Part shown: positions 19,938 through 31,318 of the stretch, in pieces
How the letters are laid out: each line of letters starts with the position of its first letter
Numbering within the stretch: position 1 is the first letter of the stretch
Assembly (NCBI GenBank): GCA_018873225.1
Contig: JAEILZ010000003.1
Coordinates: 1,736,001 to 1,800,000 of the forward strand
DNA: 64,000 nt
Direction: 5' to 3'
Source of the DNA: [Phialemoniopsis] sp. UDSM-2020
Taxonomy: Eukaryota; Ascomycota; Sordariomycetes; Thyridiales; Thyridiaceae
Notes under the pieces: model-generated
The model's input: the letters and a program-made list of their open reading frames with translations, nothing else
Database searches by the model: none
Told to the model about the DNA's origin: nothing
Program-made: the position numbers and the translations under genes

Positions 19938-21563
19938 TCACGAAATCCACACGACCTCGATGACGCCGTCAAAGTGCCTCATCGGGTTCCCGTACTCGTC
20001 GACCCACCGCCCGTCGTCCTTCTTGCGCACGTAGATCTGGCTCACACTGCCGTCCTCGCGCACCGCTGCCTCCTTGAGGTCCCACGAGATCTTGCGCCCC
20101 GTGCGCAGGAGGCTCTTGCGCTGCGGGCCGAACCGGAAGTCCAGGTTCCACCCCTTGTCCTCGGGCGCGGGTGTGAAGGTCCGCTCGACCTGCTGCGTGT
20201 TGAAGTCGATGCCCCGCGGATACTGCGCGACGCTGAACCCGTTGGCGAGCACAAAGTCGTCGGCCGTCTGGAAGCGCTGCATCGTGCAGTCCTCGCCGCA
20301 CAGGTGCGCCACTTTCGTGTACTCGAACGGGTGGCCGATGTGCCAGCCGCCGCCGCCGCGGTAGTGGTGCAGCGAGAGCGGGCGCGTGCCGGACTCGTAG
20401 AAGCCCGAGGGGTCGTTGTACAGGTCGAGCTGCCACAGGTCCCAGAGCGCCGTCAGGCGCACGTCGGTGTTCTTGTAGATGCAGTTGCGCAGCAGGATGT
20501 CGCCCTGCGGGCCCCAGCCCGTGTTGGCCTGCTTGATCGCCTCCTCCGACTTGCAGCTCGCGTAGTTGCGCGCGATCTGCTCGGCCAAGGGCACCGAGAC
20601 GAAGACGCCTGCGCCGCCAAAGGCCTGCGAGCCGTGGCGCTGGATGTTGTTGACGTCCTCGGACAGCGTGCCGACGTAGAGCGGCAGGGACGTGTCGAAC
20701 TCGGCCAGGCGCTCGACGAGGGCGTTGGGCGAGGGGAAGAAAGTGTCGTCGTCGCATGACACGAGCCATTTCTTGTTCTTGCGCTCGCGGTGGGAGTAGA
20801 GCGTCGGGATGAGGGTCAGGTACCGCACGGCCATCTCCATCGAGCCGTCCGAGGCGTAGACGTCGGCGTCGATACCGGCCTCGGTGAGCTTCTTGCGCGC
20901 GTCCTGCAGCTCAAAGTTGTTGGCGTCGAGGAGCAGCAGCACGAGCTTGCCGCCGTTGGAGTTTCCCTTGGAGTCGGTGAGCCAGTACGACCACTCCTTG
21001 ATGGAGCTGGTCTTGGGGTCCTTGAAACGCTTGTACGTGGTCGAGACGCCGAACATGAAGTCGGAGAGGTCTGCAGTCGAAGGCAGCGGTGACCTCGTTA
21101 CCGGCACGTGCAGAGGCGCCGGGCACTCGGACGGCTGGTACTCCTGGTTGGTGTCGATGACGGCAAACTCGGCAGGCATAAACTTGTCCTGCACCTTGGT
21201 CATGGACGCCCGCTTGTGCGAGTCGTCCCGCGAAAGCTTGACGTATCTCTTGTAGTACTCGAAGCTCTCGTCCAGCTTGTACTGCTTCTGGATCCTGCGC
21301 AGGTGCTCCATGTCGTAGCCGCAGTCCATGGTGTGCGTCGTGTTGCGGTCTTGCTCGCCGCCCTTGCCGCTGGCAAAGATGGGCTGCTGTGAGATCCTGC
21401 CCTTGGCGTTGTTGGCGGAGCGGATGACGGCGGCACGCATGTCGTCGTTGGACCTAAGCACGACGGCGACCAGCGCCATCAGGCAGACCGCGAGCAGGAC
21501 GGCTCTAGTGAAAGGGTTCCGCATCGTGAGAAAGCGGCGTGTTGTGGGCATTTTTGCACCCAT
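19938..21563 (-). CDS. Fringe-like glycosyltransferase (GT31-type)
   Basis: Type II membrane protein expected in the Golgi, adding a sugar to glycoproteins or glycolipids. Single exon, 541 aa from the ATG at 21563 (MGAKMPTTRRF). One membrane anchor near residues 17-33 (AVLLAVCLMALVAVVL) follows a short basic cytosolic tail. The catalytic domain shows KKWLVSCDDDTFFPSPNALVERL with the Asp cluster for metal and nucleotide-sugar, then LPLYVGTLSEDVNNIQRHGSQAFGGAGVFVS and GDILLRNCIY, all fringe-family hallmarks. A late FDGVIEVVWIS ends the protein. Third positions are very GC-rich. Acceptor and sugar donor cannot be assigned. The 5' flank contains a 23-base homopolymer 53 bp from the ATG. Confidence 0.9.
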   Translation of the reverse strand: MGAKMPTTRRFLTMRNPFTRAVLLAVCLMALVAVVLRSNDDMRAAVIRSANNAKGRISQQPIFASGKGGEQDRNTTHTMDCGYDMEHLRRIQKQYKLDESFEYYKRYVKLSRDDSHKRASMTKVQDKFMPAEFAVIDTNQEYQPSECPAPLHVPVTRSPLPSTADLSDFMFGVSTTYKRFKDPKTSSIKEWSYWLTDSKGNSNGGKLVLLLLDANNFELQDARKKLTEAGIDADVYASDGSMEMAVRYLTLIPTLYSHRERKNKKWLVSCDDDTFFPSPNALVERLAEFDTSLPLYVGTLSEDVNNIQRHGSQAFGGAGVFVSVPLAEQIARNYASCKSEEAIKQANTGWGPQGDILLRNCIYKNTDVRLTALWDLWQLDLYNDPSGFYESGTRPLSLHHYRGGGGWHIGHPFEYTKVAHLCGEDCTMQRFQTADDFVLANGFSVAQYPRGIDFNTQQVERTFTPAPEDKGWNLDFRFGPQRKSLLRTGRKISWDLKEAAVREDGSVSQIYVRKKDDGRWVDEYGNPMRHFDGVIEVVWIS

Positions 21564-21615
21564 GATGAGCTGTGTGTACCCTTGTGGTGGAGGGTTCTGA
21601 AAACCACAAACTTCC

Positions 21616-21638
21616 AAAAAAAAAAAAAAAAAAAAAAA
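21616..21638. repeat. 23-base A/T homopolymer
   Basis: Unbroken A run on the plus strand (T run on the coding strand of the glycosyltransferase), 53 bp before its ATG. Such tracts exclude nucleosomes and are length-unstable. Confidence 0.9.
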
Positions 21639-23402
21639 GCTCGTCGTCGACTGGAAAGGGTATCGTGTATATCGTCCGTTTGATCTGGAGATATATGTCT
21701 AAAAAGTTTCGTAGGGGTCTCGTGTATTACCCTGGTAGTTGTGTCGCTAATATGCTTGTAATAATGAGAGGCAGTAAACCGTCGCACAAAGAAAGAACGG
21801 TTTGACTATGAAAGAGCTGATGTAGAAACGACTGTCCAGTAGTGTTGTAGGAAATGTCCTCACAGGACGGAATGTTCAAAACAAACAAAACGTCACCAGA
21901 TGAATCTAGGGAAGAAAAAAGTGCGTGTCAAAGAAACGAGAGTCTCATGCAAAAAGCATGTTGGCAGGTCAAAACAAGAAGATCTCCTGGGACCAAGTCG
22001 AATGGCTGGTCCTCGACTGCTCAATAACTAAAGTACTTGAAAAGCGAGTGTCCGCGCGGTCAATCAATTCCATCCCACCATGGCAGAGGCAACCCCTGAG
22101 ACGGACCTTGGCCCACCAAACCCGCTTAAGATTATCGGCACTCGATCTTGTTAAAGAAAGGAACAGGGTCGATTAGAGGGTCTAGTCCAAGACCGCTGTC
22201 GCCAATCAGTTAGAAAATGGCCCTCTATTCGCAGATCTTGATCGTGGCATAGGCTCCACCGGGGGACCCAGATGGCGGTGATAAAAATTGGAGCATATCC
22301 AGGAACAAGATTGACGCAATCCACGCCCCCAATCTTCTTTGGCAGAGGCATTTGCCGCAGAGGCAAGGATACGCCAGGGGTTGCAAAGCTTGCAGAGTGA
22401 CATCCGTTCTCCCCTTTCAGGGTCTAGAGCGGCAATGCTGCAACAGATACCTTTCTGATTCATTTCGCTTCAGACCACATCCCCAGTCCCATCCTGCAAG
22501 CGACGCTTTGCTTGTCGTGGCCCTGTTCTTGATAAGCGACTGTGGTTTGATTAAAGGCGGTATTTCGCTTCCTCCGCACGTGTAGGGGACAGTACTTGTA
22601 GCAAAACGTGCGTGCTTGCGTGGGGGAGTAAAGCCAAGTCACAAGCGCCTCCACCTCCAGTGCCCATATCTTTCTGCCCTGGCAACTTCCCTTGTTCGCC
22701 CTTGAAGATCGTTCTTTACTGGGTATTGAATGTGTTTTGGCATGTATAAGTAGGCAGGATCAACCAGGTAATAGATTAAAGGCGCTCTCGCCTGAAGGAC
22801 AACCGCCGCCCTTTGGCCCTCTGTCCTTCGGATGGGCCTACACAGCCCCAAGAAAGACGGGTCAACCCAGCAGCTTATGATTCTACGTACATACATACGT
22901 GGAAGCCGGGCCAACAATGGCTTGAAAAGGGGAGCTGAAGATTCCAGAGGCACAAAGGAACACGCAAGCTCCTCTGTAGAAAGAGTGGATACAATTCCAC
23001 GCTACCTCCATCCTGTGACGTCTGAGGCAGTGGTTCTCAAGTACCGAAGACCATGTTTCAGGAGGCAAATACAGCGGGTAAGGCCCACCAATCCCCGCTG
23101 TAAATATGGCGATCACCATCCGGTCCGTCGGTCAATCCACGGTGCAAGAGATTGTTTGAGAGTTGGTGACAAGTCATGGTGAGTTTGAAGATGATCACAT
23201 GTTCGTCGTGAAAGTTAATTCGCATTGCTACAGAAAAAATGCTACTGTCTTTGGAAGGCAATGAAGGGTACTGAAACAATGGAGGGATGTTGATATCAAA
23301 AGTCAACGCTAGAAGCAAAGCACGCATGTCCATCAATCCATCATTAATCGTGGCCGAGAAAGCACTTCTGCGAGCCGGCACATCGGATTCCTCGCAGTGG
23401 CA
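21639..23402. other. 1.8 kb gene-free stretch
   Basis: Between the glycosyltransferase promoter and the SYLF gene stop. Only short, non-conserved open frames; no tRNA or repeat recognised. Confidence 0.5.
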
Positions 23403-25310
23403 TTACTGAGGAGGAGGCGGGGGCATCTTGTGGTCGCCAACCCCTGGGTGAACCTGACCATCATCGACATATCCAGGAGGCAGCTCCTCGGTGTGAGCTT
23501 GCTCCGTGTAGCCTGGTGGAGGAGGTCCACCTTCAGCTGCACGTGTGTGAGCACTCTCAGCTGCGGCCTCTTGCTCTTTCGTCATGGGAGGCGGAGGAGG
23601 GTAATACTCCTGGGTGTGAGTAGGAGGCGCACTTCCACCTAGATTCATGTGCTGCATCGACGCAGTAGTTCCATCCAGGGGCGGTCCGCCTACCGTGCCG
23701 CTGTAGTAGCCCGTACCAGCCGTGGGGACGAAGCTTCCAGCAGCGGGAGGAGGGGCAGTAGCACCAGCAGGACCAGCAGGTGGAGCGCCAGTTGTCTGAC
23801 CCTTGGGGCCTTCAGCACCTCGAACAACATCAAAAAGTCCCTTGACCAAGGGATGCCAGTTGCCAGATGGAACTTCGCCCTTGATGATCTTCTCCACAGG
23901 TACCTGGCTTCCGTAGAATGCCGCATTGGCGTCCTTGCGTTCCGTGACGACGGTGCCGTCGATCTGGACGCCGGCGTAGAAACCGCGCGACTTGACATAC
24001 GAGTACACAGGCTTGGAGAGAGCCTGGCGGAACGGCGAGGGTTTGCGCTCCTTGCTAGTGCCTGGCTTAAGATCTGCAGAGGTGGACTGGGGCGGCGCCG
24101 TAGTGGTGTGCACACCCGTGGTGACCTGTGGCTGGCCGGGAGCAGCCGGTCCGCCGCCAAAGGCTTGACCTTCGGCAGGCTTGTCGGCCGGGTGGCCGGT
24201 TGGGTGCTGGCCAGTGGTGTCAGTCTTCGCAGCACTATCTCTCTCCCTGCTACGAGCCCGGTCCGAGGCAGGGGCAGCGAAGTCGAGGCTACCACCTGCA
24301 CCCCATGGTCCGGCGACAACGGCGAGATCAGAACCGAGTGACATCCGAGTGCGAGTGAAAGCTTCGAGTGCCTCCTTGGTGTTGATGACAACGACACAGT
24401 CGTAAATGTCTGCGCCGATAACGAATCCGGCACCAACGGAGTGTACCTGGATACCCGAGGGGGGCGACCAGCTGCCGTCGGGCAGGCGCGCAATCAGCAC
24501 ACCAGAGCCTGTGGCACCAGATACGTGAAAGCCAACACGGCCCGTTGTGAAGATGGCCAGGCCGACAGCGCGGGAAATGACCTTTGACGGGATCGTGAGA
24601 AGGGCGCGAGATTTGGCTTTGTCCTTTTCCTTTCCGTGGTCCTTTTTGTCATGCTTGTCATGCTTATCGTGCTTGTCGTGCTTCTCGTGAGTCTCAGTCG
24701 GGGCTGTCACCACTGGAGGAGCGTCCTGGCCCTCGGTGTAACCTCCGTCCTCTGTAGGTTTCGAGGGTCAGTGCGAAGGACTAGGTCAAAGGCGCACATT
24801 AAATGACTTACTGCAGAAGCTCTTGAGGATTCTCGCCGCCTTCTCGCATTCCTTGTCCATGGTCGTGGGTAGGAAACTTTCAGAGCCGAGCTTGTTGGCC
24901 AGCATATTCAAAGGCGCCGCGGCCTTCACTCCCCAGCCAGACAGGCGATCTCCCCAGCCGCCATGCTTGCCTTCTGCGTGGTGTTCTGTTCCGTGTGGCT
25001 GCGCTTGTCCGGCTGCGTGCTGCTGAGGAGCACCCTGCGGCTGAATAGGGTCTTCGTCATAGATGCCCTCCGCCTGGGGCGGGGGCGGAAACTGTGGGTG
25101 GGCAGGGTCGTAGGCGGGGATATTGTAATCCTGGATTGGCGTCTCGTTAGAGTGCTGTGTTGGATGCTGGCCGAGCGGATTATGGCTCTGGTACGGTGCG
25201 GACTGTTGGTTCGGAGGAGGGCCGGGCGGAGGAGGAGGGTAGTACTGGGGATTGGACTGGCCTTGGGCAGGCTGCCCTACAGGTGGGTTGGTATTGCCAG
25301 GACCGCTCAT
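23403..25310 (-). CDS. SYLF (DUF500/Ysc84-like) domain protein
   Basis: SYLF proteins (yeast Ysc84/Lsb3, human SH3YL1) bind phosphoinositides and actin at endocytic sites. Exons 25310-24812 and 24751-23403 give 615 aa. Order: a Pro/Gln-rich N-terminus (YYPPPPPGPPPNQQ), a start-of-domain helix ANKLGSESFLPTTMDKECEKAARILKSFC, then across the intron a low-complexity (HDK)n insert, then the SYLF core IPSKVISRAVGLAIFTTGRVGFHVSGATGSGVLIARLPDGSWSPPSGI, VGAGFVIGADIYDCVVVINT, and GPWGAGGSLDF. The C-terminus has YSYVKSRGFYAGVQIDGTVV and a long Pro-rich tail. No SH3 domain is seen, unlike Ysc84, so the tail may recruit SH3 partners instead. The charged insert inside the domain's N-terminal part is unusual. 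Confidence 0.9.
24645..24692 (-). repeat. Coding 12-base repeat, (HDK)n
   Basis: Imperfect tandem units encode HEKHDKHDKHDKHDKKDH inside the SYLF gene; a low-complexity, length-variable spacer. Confidence 0.8.
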
Positions 25311-26325
25311 TCTGTTTGAGGAAGACACGGACCCTGCTATTGATGTATAGAAGATTCGATTGTGGGTAAACAACAGATAATGGGTGTTGAACGATGGGTG
25401 TCGAAGGAGATGGTGATCGCGCCGTCTCTATCAGGATCTTGGGAGGGCGGGGTAGCTAGACAGACAGCCGGCGAGCTGCAAGGCGAAGGCAAATAATTTC
25501 TGAGTGACTTGCGGATGTATGATCTATCGTGAAGCTTGCGAGCTTAAAATTAGGGCCTCCAGGACGAGGTATATATGTGTGACAGCTCCAAACAGGTTAT
25601 GTGTTGATGGTTGCGCAATGATTGCCTTGTGTCGCTCACATGTTTGCGTGTTGGGTTGATGTCATTGTTGTGGCTTGGGTTGCCTCCAGGTGTCTTATCG
25701 CCCCTTATCGCCCTCTTGTCAGCGCTTGTTGTGGGGCTGTGTGACCCGATTTAGCAGGTACCGTTTTGGGCAGACGCCACAATGGCGACGTCCCCTCAGT
25801 GGGGTAGATCGAGGTTGTGCACTTGGCATCAGGCAGCACAAGAACCTCTGAAGCAAACGGACAACGTGGTGGCCTGGAACCGCGATTCTGTGAGAGCTAT
25901 GCAAGATTCTACCTGCTCAATGACTAAGAAGGAAATTGGGGACCACCGTGTTCCCGGATGGACTGCGAGTTCTCCTCAGCAAACATGGCAGGAAAATTGT
26001 CCGTCACTTATTAAAGGAGAAGACATGAGCAAACATTCTTGTTCGTGAAATCCGCAAATAATATAATTACACTCGAGTACTGGAGATGAGCTAGCAATGT
26101 TTAAAAATATTCCCAGCGAATCGAGACGAGACTTGCAAATTGTCGACAATCTCCGCCAGCCAAGCTATCTGCTTCCATCACGCATTACAAGGTGACTTCT
26201 GTCACTAATATCGCATAGGCTGCTCATCGTCCATACGATCAATTCTTAACACTCTCCATTTCAATAGCACCTTTGTAAATCCGCCGTCATACGAAGATCC
26301 CAGCTCCCGTCACCCCTCCTCCAGC
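25311..26325. other. 1.0 kb intergenic
   Basis: 5' flank of the SYLF gene, with a TATA-like GTATATATG at 25570-25578, and 3' flank of the F-box-like gene. No gene supported. Confidence 0.5.
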
Positions 26326-27619
26326 CTAGAATAGCACAGCTGGAAAGTCATCGCGCACCAGAGGGCGCTCGGTGGTAATGAGATAACCCTTGGCAGTTTT
26401 GTTAGCTGTATAACAAGTATAGCCGTTCTTTTTGCCAGTCATGATGATGACCTTTTTCAAGTCGAAATAGTCGGAGGTCTGGGTGAGCAGAAGTTTCGCA
26501 GCTGCTGTGAACGTCAAAGCAGTTTCACGGCGGTATTGTTCCTCCTGATTTACAGTTGTAGAGTCAGTCGTTGCATGGGGATAGGTCTTGTAGATCGCTA
26601 GCTCTTTCAGGTGGCAATCACCTCCATCCAGAATAGCAATAATCTCACTGAGTTCTGCGCCACACTGCGACAGTTCATAGGTCAGCTTGGCATGTCAACA
26701 TTACTCGGTCTAGCTGTTGACTTACCAGTGGATTGGTTTCTTGGGATGTAACATCATAGAGTACTAAAGACTCAAGCTCGGGAAACTCACGGCAAGTAGC
26801 TTCTATTGCCATACTCACAGCAAAGCCCCCGCTGCTGACTTTAGGCTGGAAGACTCGGCCAAGCTGTAGCCGATCATCAATGACGAAGCTCAGCTTCTTC
26901 AACAGACTCTGCCGTCCGCAGACCTTTTTGAGTTCGGGAAATCCATAGTTGATATGAAGAGATACAATTGAGTCTCTGGCGCAATGCTGGAGCCAAAGTC
27001 TCAGGTCGGTGGAAGCAGCATCATTGCGATCAGTCGACTCTTCCTCTTCTTGAAATCTGAGTCGGAGATGTGGGATATGTATCTCGGCCTGAGATACCAT
27101 CCGTCGGACGAACTCTCGCTGGCTGTCCTCGGCGAGTCCACCGAGATTGAGAGACAAGCCTCGAAGCGACTTTGTAGAATTGATGCTTTCGATTATGAGA
27201 GGTACGAGCAACCCACAGTCCCGCTTGGTAATGTCGGGGAAATCGCCCCAGCCAGCTGTTTCGCTTCTTATAAAAACCGAGAGACACGCCGTCACCTCGA
27301 CTGAGATCGTCATAGTCCTGACCCTAGATATCAGCCTAGGCTAGCAGAGCGCTGTCAGAGCCACCTACTGCACTGCATCGAGCATATGATCTGCCCCTGT
27401 GATGTGGCGTCCTGGTGTGTCGCAGAAAGCCTTGAGCCTCTTCTCAAGGGTGTAGAAAGGGCCACGATGCTGTACATGACTGAAAAGGATGGGTAGACCG
27501 CTGCGACGTAATGACTTGGATGTTCGAGTGAGTGGTTCGAGTGAACCTGACTTGAGTGCAAGGCGCATGACCTCACGCACCAGATGGTCTGGCAGCTTCC
27601 TGAATAGACCATCAGTCAT
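26326..27619 (-). CDS. F-box-like protein, tandem paralog A
   Basis: Uncharacterised fungal protein with an N-terminal F-box-like segment, GLFRKLPDHLVREVMRLAL; such proteins usually recruit targets to SCF ubiquitin ligases. Exons 27619-27369, 27323-26726 and 26664-26326 give 395 aa. The body contains leucine-rich stretches (SLRGLSLNLGGLAEDSQ, HIPHLRLRFQEEE, LLKKLSFVIDD) and ends RDDFPAVLF. It shares layout, intron positions and many blocks with the gene at 30002-31318: HRGPFYTLEKRLKAF against HRGPPYTLVRRLKAF, LRGLSLNLGGL against LRGLSLNLRGL, and the -LF ending. So this is a tandem duplication separated by a dead HET-domain gene. The F-box call is from one short motif only. Confidence 0.75.
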
Positions 27620-28440
27620 GATTGGTGGCGGTACTCTGAGTGATGAAACACCTCTGGGAGAATGAGTATGAGTATGAGGAGAATGATGTGAACAGCATAG
27701 GGTGAGATTGAATCTGAAGGGATGGTCAGGTTAGATATGAGGAGAAAGTGAGAATTGAGAAGGCACAGAAGTTTTGGAAGGAGCTATGATCGCGCGGGAG
27801 ACCAAATCTTTCCTCTACCCCTTTGAACGTTTTTGAGCTCGAGTAGGGAACTTCTTACTTTGAACGCAAGAGTGCAGCCCCCTTCAAGAAGAGGATGGCA
27901 TACGTGCGCGGCCTGGTTGCAGCGCCACGAGTCCACTCTCTTGCCACTGCAGCCAGCAGCAAGCTGTTGAACGATACATCGCGTCAACATAGGTTCTGAG
28001 CGATATGTGTGTCGGGCTGATAACTTGACGACACGAAATATGATCCTGTGCGCATGATCTTTTACACGAATGGCCTGGTCTATGCGAGAGGCCGTTGGAG
28101 AGAAGGAGGACCTGTGACTTGCTACCCGTTGGGGAGACTGCCCTTGATATTGCAGCTCATCTGTAAGTCTCTGCGGAAGCTTATTGTGGTATTTGTGTTA
28201 AGGCCCTATCTAGCCGATACATGTCGTATTACCACAATCTTGGGCATCCGTTCCTCAAAGACCCGAGAAATTAGGTTCAGCACGATCCCAACTTACTTCC
28301 AATAAAGAAAAAAACCACTTGCTTTTGACGACTTTTACTCAGCCCTGCCAACGAACGAATCTCAATGAATTTCCGTAACTAGTTCCAGCCAGTACCGTCA
28401 GCGCGGGTCTGTCTCCAACATTCCATCTAAAGAGGATTTC
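27620..28440. other. Intergenic, no gene
   Basis: Between paralog A and the HET relic; short open frames only. Confidence 0.45.
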
Positions 28441-29748
28441 CTAGACAAAATGCACAGCATTGCTAGTTACTTGAGCGAAATACTGTCAAGTGCAGACGCG
28501 TCAAGCAAGCCATATACATTTGAGGCCCTATCGACAATTGCTCACGAATCCGCCTCTACACGCTGTTGCCTGGAAAACAGTCGGGTCGAATCATAGCAAA
28601 ATTGACGGCTGCCTCGCTCAAAGAGAGAACATGCAGTTTACGACGCGGTAAGCCGCCCCTAGGATGACGACCGGAGCACACATGTTCGTTACTTCCAAGA
28701 TGACACGTTATTGGGCATCAACCACAATCTTTCCAGGGCTCTCCGGGATATCCGCTCTGAAACCCAGCCCAAGGGCCTCTGGATTGATGCAGTCTGTATC
28801 AACCCAATAGGCATCATCGAGAGAGAGCGCCAGGTGAGCCTCATGCGGAAGATCCAAAACCTAGCGAAGGGGGTGCCGGCTTGAATCGACTAAAAAGCGA
28901 CATATGAGAATAGAAGCCTCATCGCTATGTTATTTAAATATTTCCGAGGTCAGCTTCCACGACCGAGGCGAGTTCGCACACTCCCCTTTTCATGAGACTA
29001 TCAAGAAGACACAATGGACACCATACTCGTACTCAATACCCTATAATGGTATCCAATAATACCAGCACGAATAGACGATATCCACATTCCCAGTACCTTA
29101 AGAGCCCTGAATCTTATTATGTACTCACGGAGGACCTTTAGCTGGACCTGGAAATGGTTTTCTCTGGGCAGAATGGCCAGCAAGCCCAGAGTCCTAATCA
29201 ACCACCATTCGAAAGATTGATTGTCTTTCCTCGACGAAGTCCATACCGATATCACGTCTTCACACAACCTGGAGTCAAACTCGCCTTCCGGCCTGCGAGA
29301 ATACTACAATCTACTCGTCTACAGTTCTTTCGAGAATGCAACCCGAGATTCCGCCGGCCAAAAGGCACCGTCGCTGACAGAGTGCAAGCAGCACATCTTC
29401 GACTTCGATGAAGAGCATATTCGCAGCCAAGGGCCCCATGCAGCTATGTCCGTGATAGAACATGTGAGGCTGCTGGATCGCCCATGGGCACGTCGGCACG
29501 TAATGGTTGCGCTTGCGGGAGTGATAGGACACTGGGAGGTGCTCACGCTCTTCGGCACCGATGCCCAGAAAGTAGGCCATACCCAGCATCCTGATCCGCA
29601 GGAAGGCGATGAAATTTGGATTCTGTTTGGCTGCCCTGCTCCTATCATACTGCGACCACGGCTAGCACACCCTGGAACTTACACTGTCATCGGATCAGCT
29701 CATATGCCGGGAATCATGAAAGGACGCGGTTGTTGGCATTGGGACTGA
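28441..29748 (+). pseudogene. Decayed HET-domain (heterokaryon incompatibility) gene
   Basis: Fragments of a HET-domain protein in the right order. A start-like RIRLYTLLPGKQSGRII lies near 28550-28610. Then come RYFQDDTLLGINHNLSRALRDIR and GLWIDAVCIN...IIERERQVSLMRKIQ near 28690-28860; the latter matches the family pattern of small-residue W-[IV]-D-A-[IV]-C-I-N. A TGA at 28882-28884 follows in the same frame. The family's ALSYVWG segment is missing, with a frame change where it should be. The typical C-terminal end GDEIWILFGCPAPIILRP...TYTVIGSAHMPGIM is readable at about 29600-29720, preceded by a frame from about 29220. Live HET proteins trigger cell death after fusion of unlike hyphae. Stops and frame changes make this copy non-functional. 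Confidence 0.8.
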
Positions 29749-30001
29749 TGGCACGGCGTCCGCAGAGTATCATGGCCCTCCCATTGAGAGCATACGGCTT
29801 GTTTAGATGGGGATTTGAATGTATTTCACTCATGTAATCTGCGCTTCTTTTCTTATTTTGACTTCATCTGCCCTTTCTCGCAATGTCATACAGCATGACT
29901 TTTCTCAACTTTTGTCCGAGCCGAGAGTGTCAATGACTTTCGACGACGGCGCCCATCATCTTCCTATACCTGCAGCCCGACTTTATGAACAGCTCGTCCT
30001 T

Positions 30002-31318
30002 TTAGAAAAGTGTAGCTGGGAGTGTGCCATAATCTTGATTACCCGAATGCTCGTGGAAGAGGCTAATCTCTCCATCCACCCCTCTTGCTGCACTTCCAAA
30101 GTAGCCTACCGTATAGTTGTCCATCATACACACACACACAGCCCTGGGTACCCTCTCTACAATTCGTTTTGCTGCGTCTGCATGATGCTTGAAGCAGTCA
30201 TCGTCTTCACCGCTAGGCCAAGTGTTGGGTCCATCCCTCTTGAACCGCTGATGCAGGCCCAGGTATTCAAGACCTTGATTTGAACATAGAGCCTCAGCGA
30301 CCTTCTCACAGAGGCTAGCCTACCCAGAACCCAGGTATGTCAGAGACTGTTGGTCGAAGTCTGTGTAAAAAGACGATGAGAGACTTACCATTTCACGCGA
30401 TTTTCGACGCCGGTAGCTTTGGTCTGAGAGAACCAGAGCCTGGAGATATGGGAAGTGGCGACATGCGCTATTTATCATCCATGAGAACGGACAGTCTCGT
30501 TCAGGATAACCTTCGAATCTATCTAAAATGTCATCATCTATCAAGATGCTGAGCCTGCGTAGTCGGTTTTGTTTTGCAAACAACGGTTTGAGACTTGTGA
30601 GGTTGCAGTTGATTTGTAATGAGTGAAGTGAGTCGGTAAGAGCTTGGTTAAGCAGTTTCATGACAGGAGGTTTGCGATCGTGCGCGGAGTAATAGCTTTT
30701 GGATTCTTGGGCGAGCCTGAGACGAAGATTTCTTAGGTTGAGCACTCCGAGTTTGGCCACTTCAAGGAGCAGCTTGCCGTCCCAGGGGAGACCGCGCAAA
30801 TTGAGTGATAGGCCTCGAAGAGCCTTCAGTTGACCTATGCATGAAGCAATCAGATCAGGAAGCTCACAAGTCGTATCGATTATCATGTCGGATAGGTCGT
30901 TCCAGTCTCCAGGCTCCTGAAAGGGCTCTTCATAAGGTACAACTGAGATGGCTAAACTCCTGTACGATAACCATCAGAATCTCTATAGCCGTGGTATAGA
31001 GCATTAGTACACTTACTGCACAGATCCGTGAATATGGTCTGGCCCAGTGATGCGACGCCCACGCTCGTCAAGAAACGCCTTCAGTCGCCGGACCAGTGTG
31101 TACGGGGGCCCACGATGGTCGATATGACAAGCCAGAAAGGGGAGGTAGAAGCGTCGCAGGGGCTTGGAAATCCTGGTGAGTTCATCGAGTGACTGAGCCT
31201 CGCGTGCCATGCGACCAATTCTGAACATCAGGTGGTCTGGTAGCTTGGCGAACAGGCCCATCGAGCTTCTCGCGATCATCTCACCATCGCCATCAGGCTG
31301 GCTTGGTTCCTCCGACAT
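30002..31318 (-). CDS. F-box-like protein, tandem paralog B
   Basis: Paralog of the gene at 26326-27619, same strand and same three-exon layout: 31318-31017, 30959-30389 and 30319-30002, giving 396 aa. N-terminus MSEEPSQPDGDGE, then the F-box-like GLFAKLPDHLMFRIGRMAREAQSLDELTRISKPLRRF. The body has leucine-rich strings (ALRGLSLNLRGL, NLRNLRLRLAQES, RLRRLSILIDDD) and FPYLQALVLSDQSY. The last exon uses the acceptor gggtag. A nearer acacag would leave a 28-base intron and lose the conserved ending TLPATLF. Within this exon a short AC microsatellite encodes alternating Val-Cys. Function unknown; role in ubiquitin-linked recognition is inferred from the motif. Confidence 0.75.
30128..30140. repeat. 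AC dinucleotide tract inside coding exon
   Basis: Six to seven AC units in the last exon of paralog B, read as Val-Cys-Val-Cys. A gain or loss of one unit would frameshift the C-terminus. Confidence 0.8.

Noticed and set aside
19860..20759. 299-codon plus-strand frame over the glycosyltransferase
   Set aside because: Antisense of a GC-rich exon; composition and codon use do not fit a gene.
29001..29267. 88-codon minus-strand frame in the HET relic
   Set aside because: Overlaps plus-strand HET remnants; no independent support.
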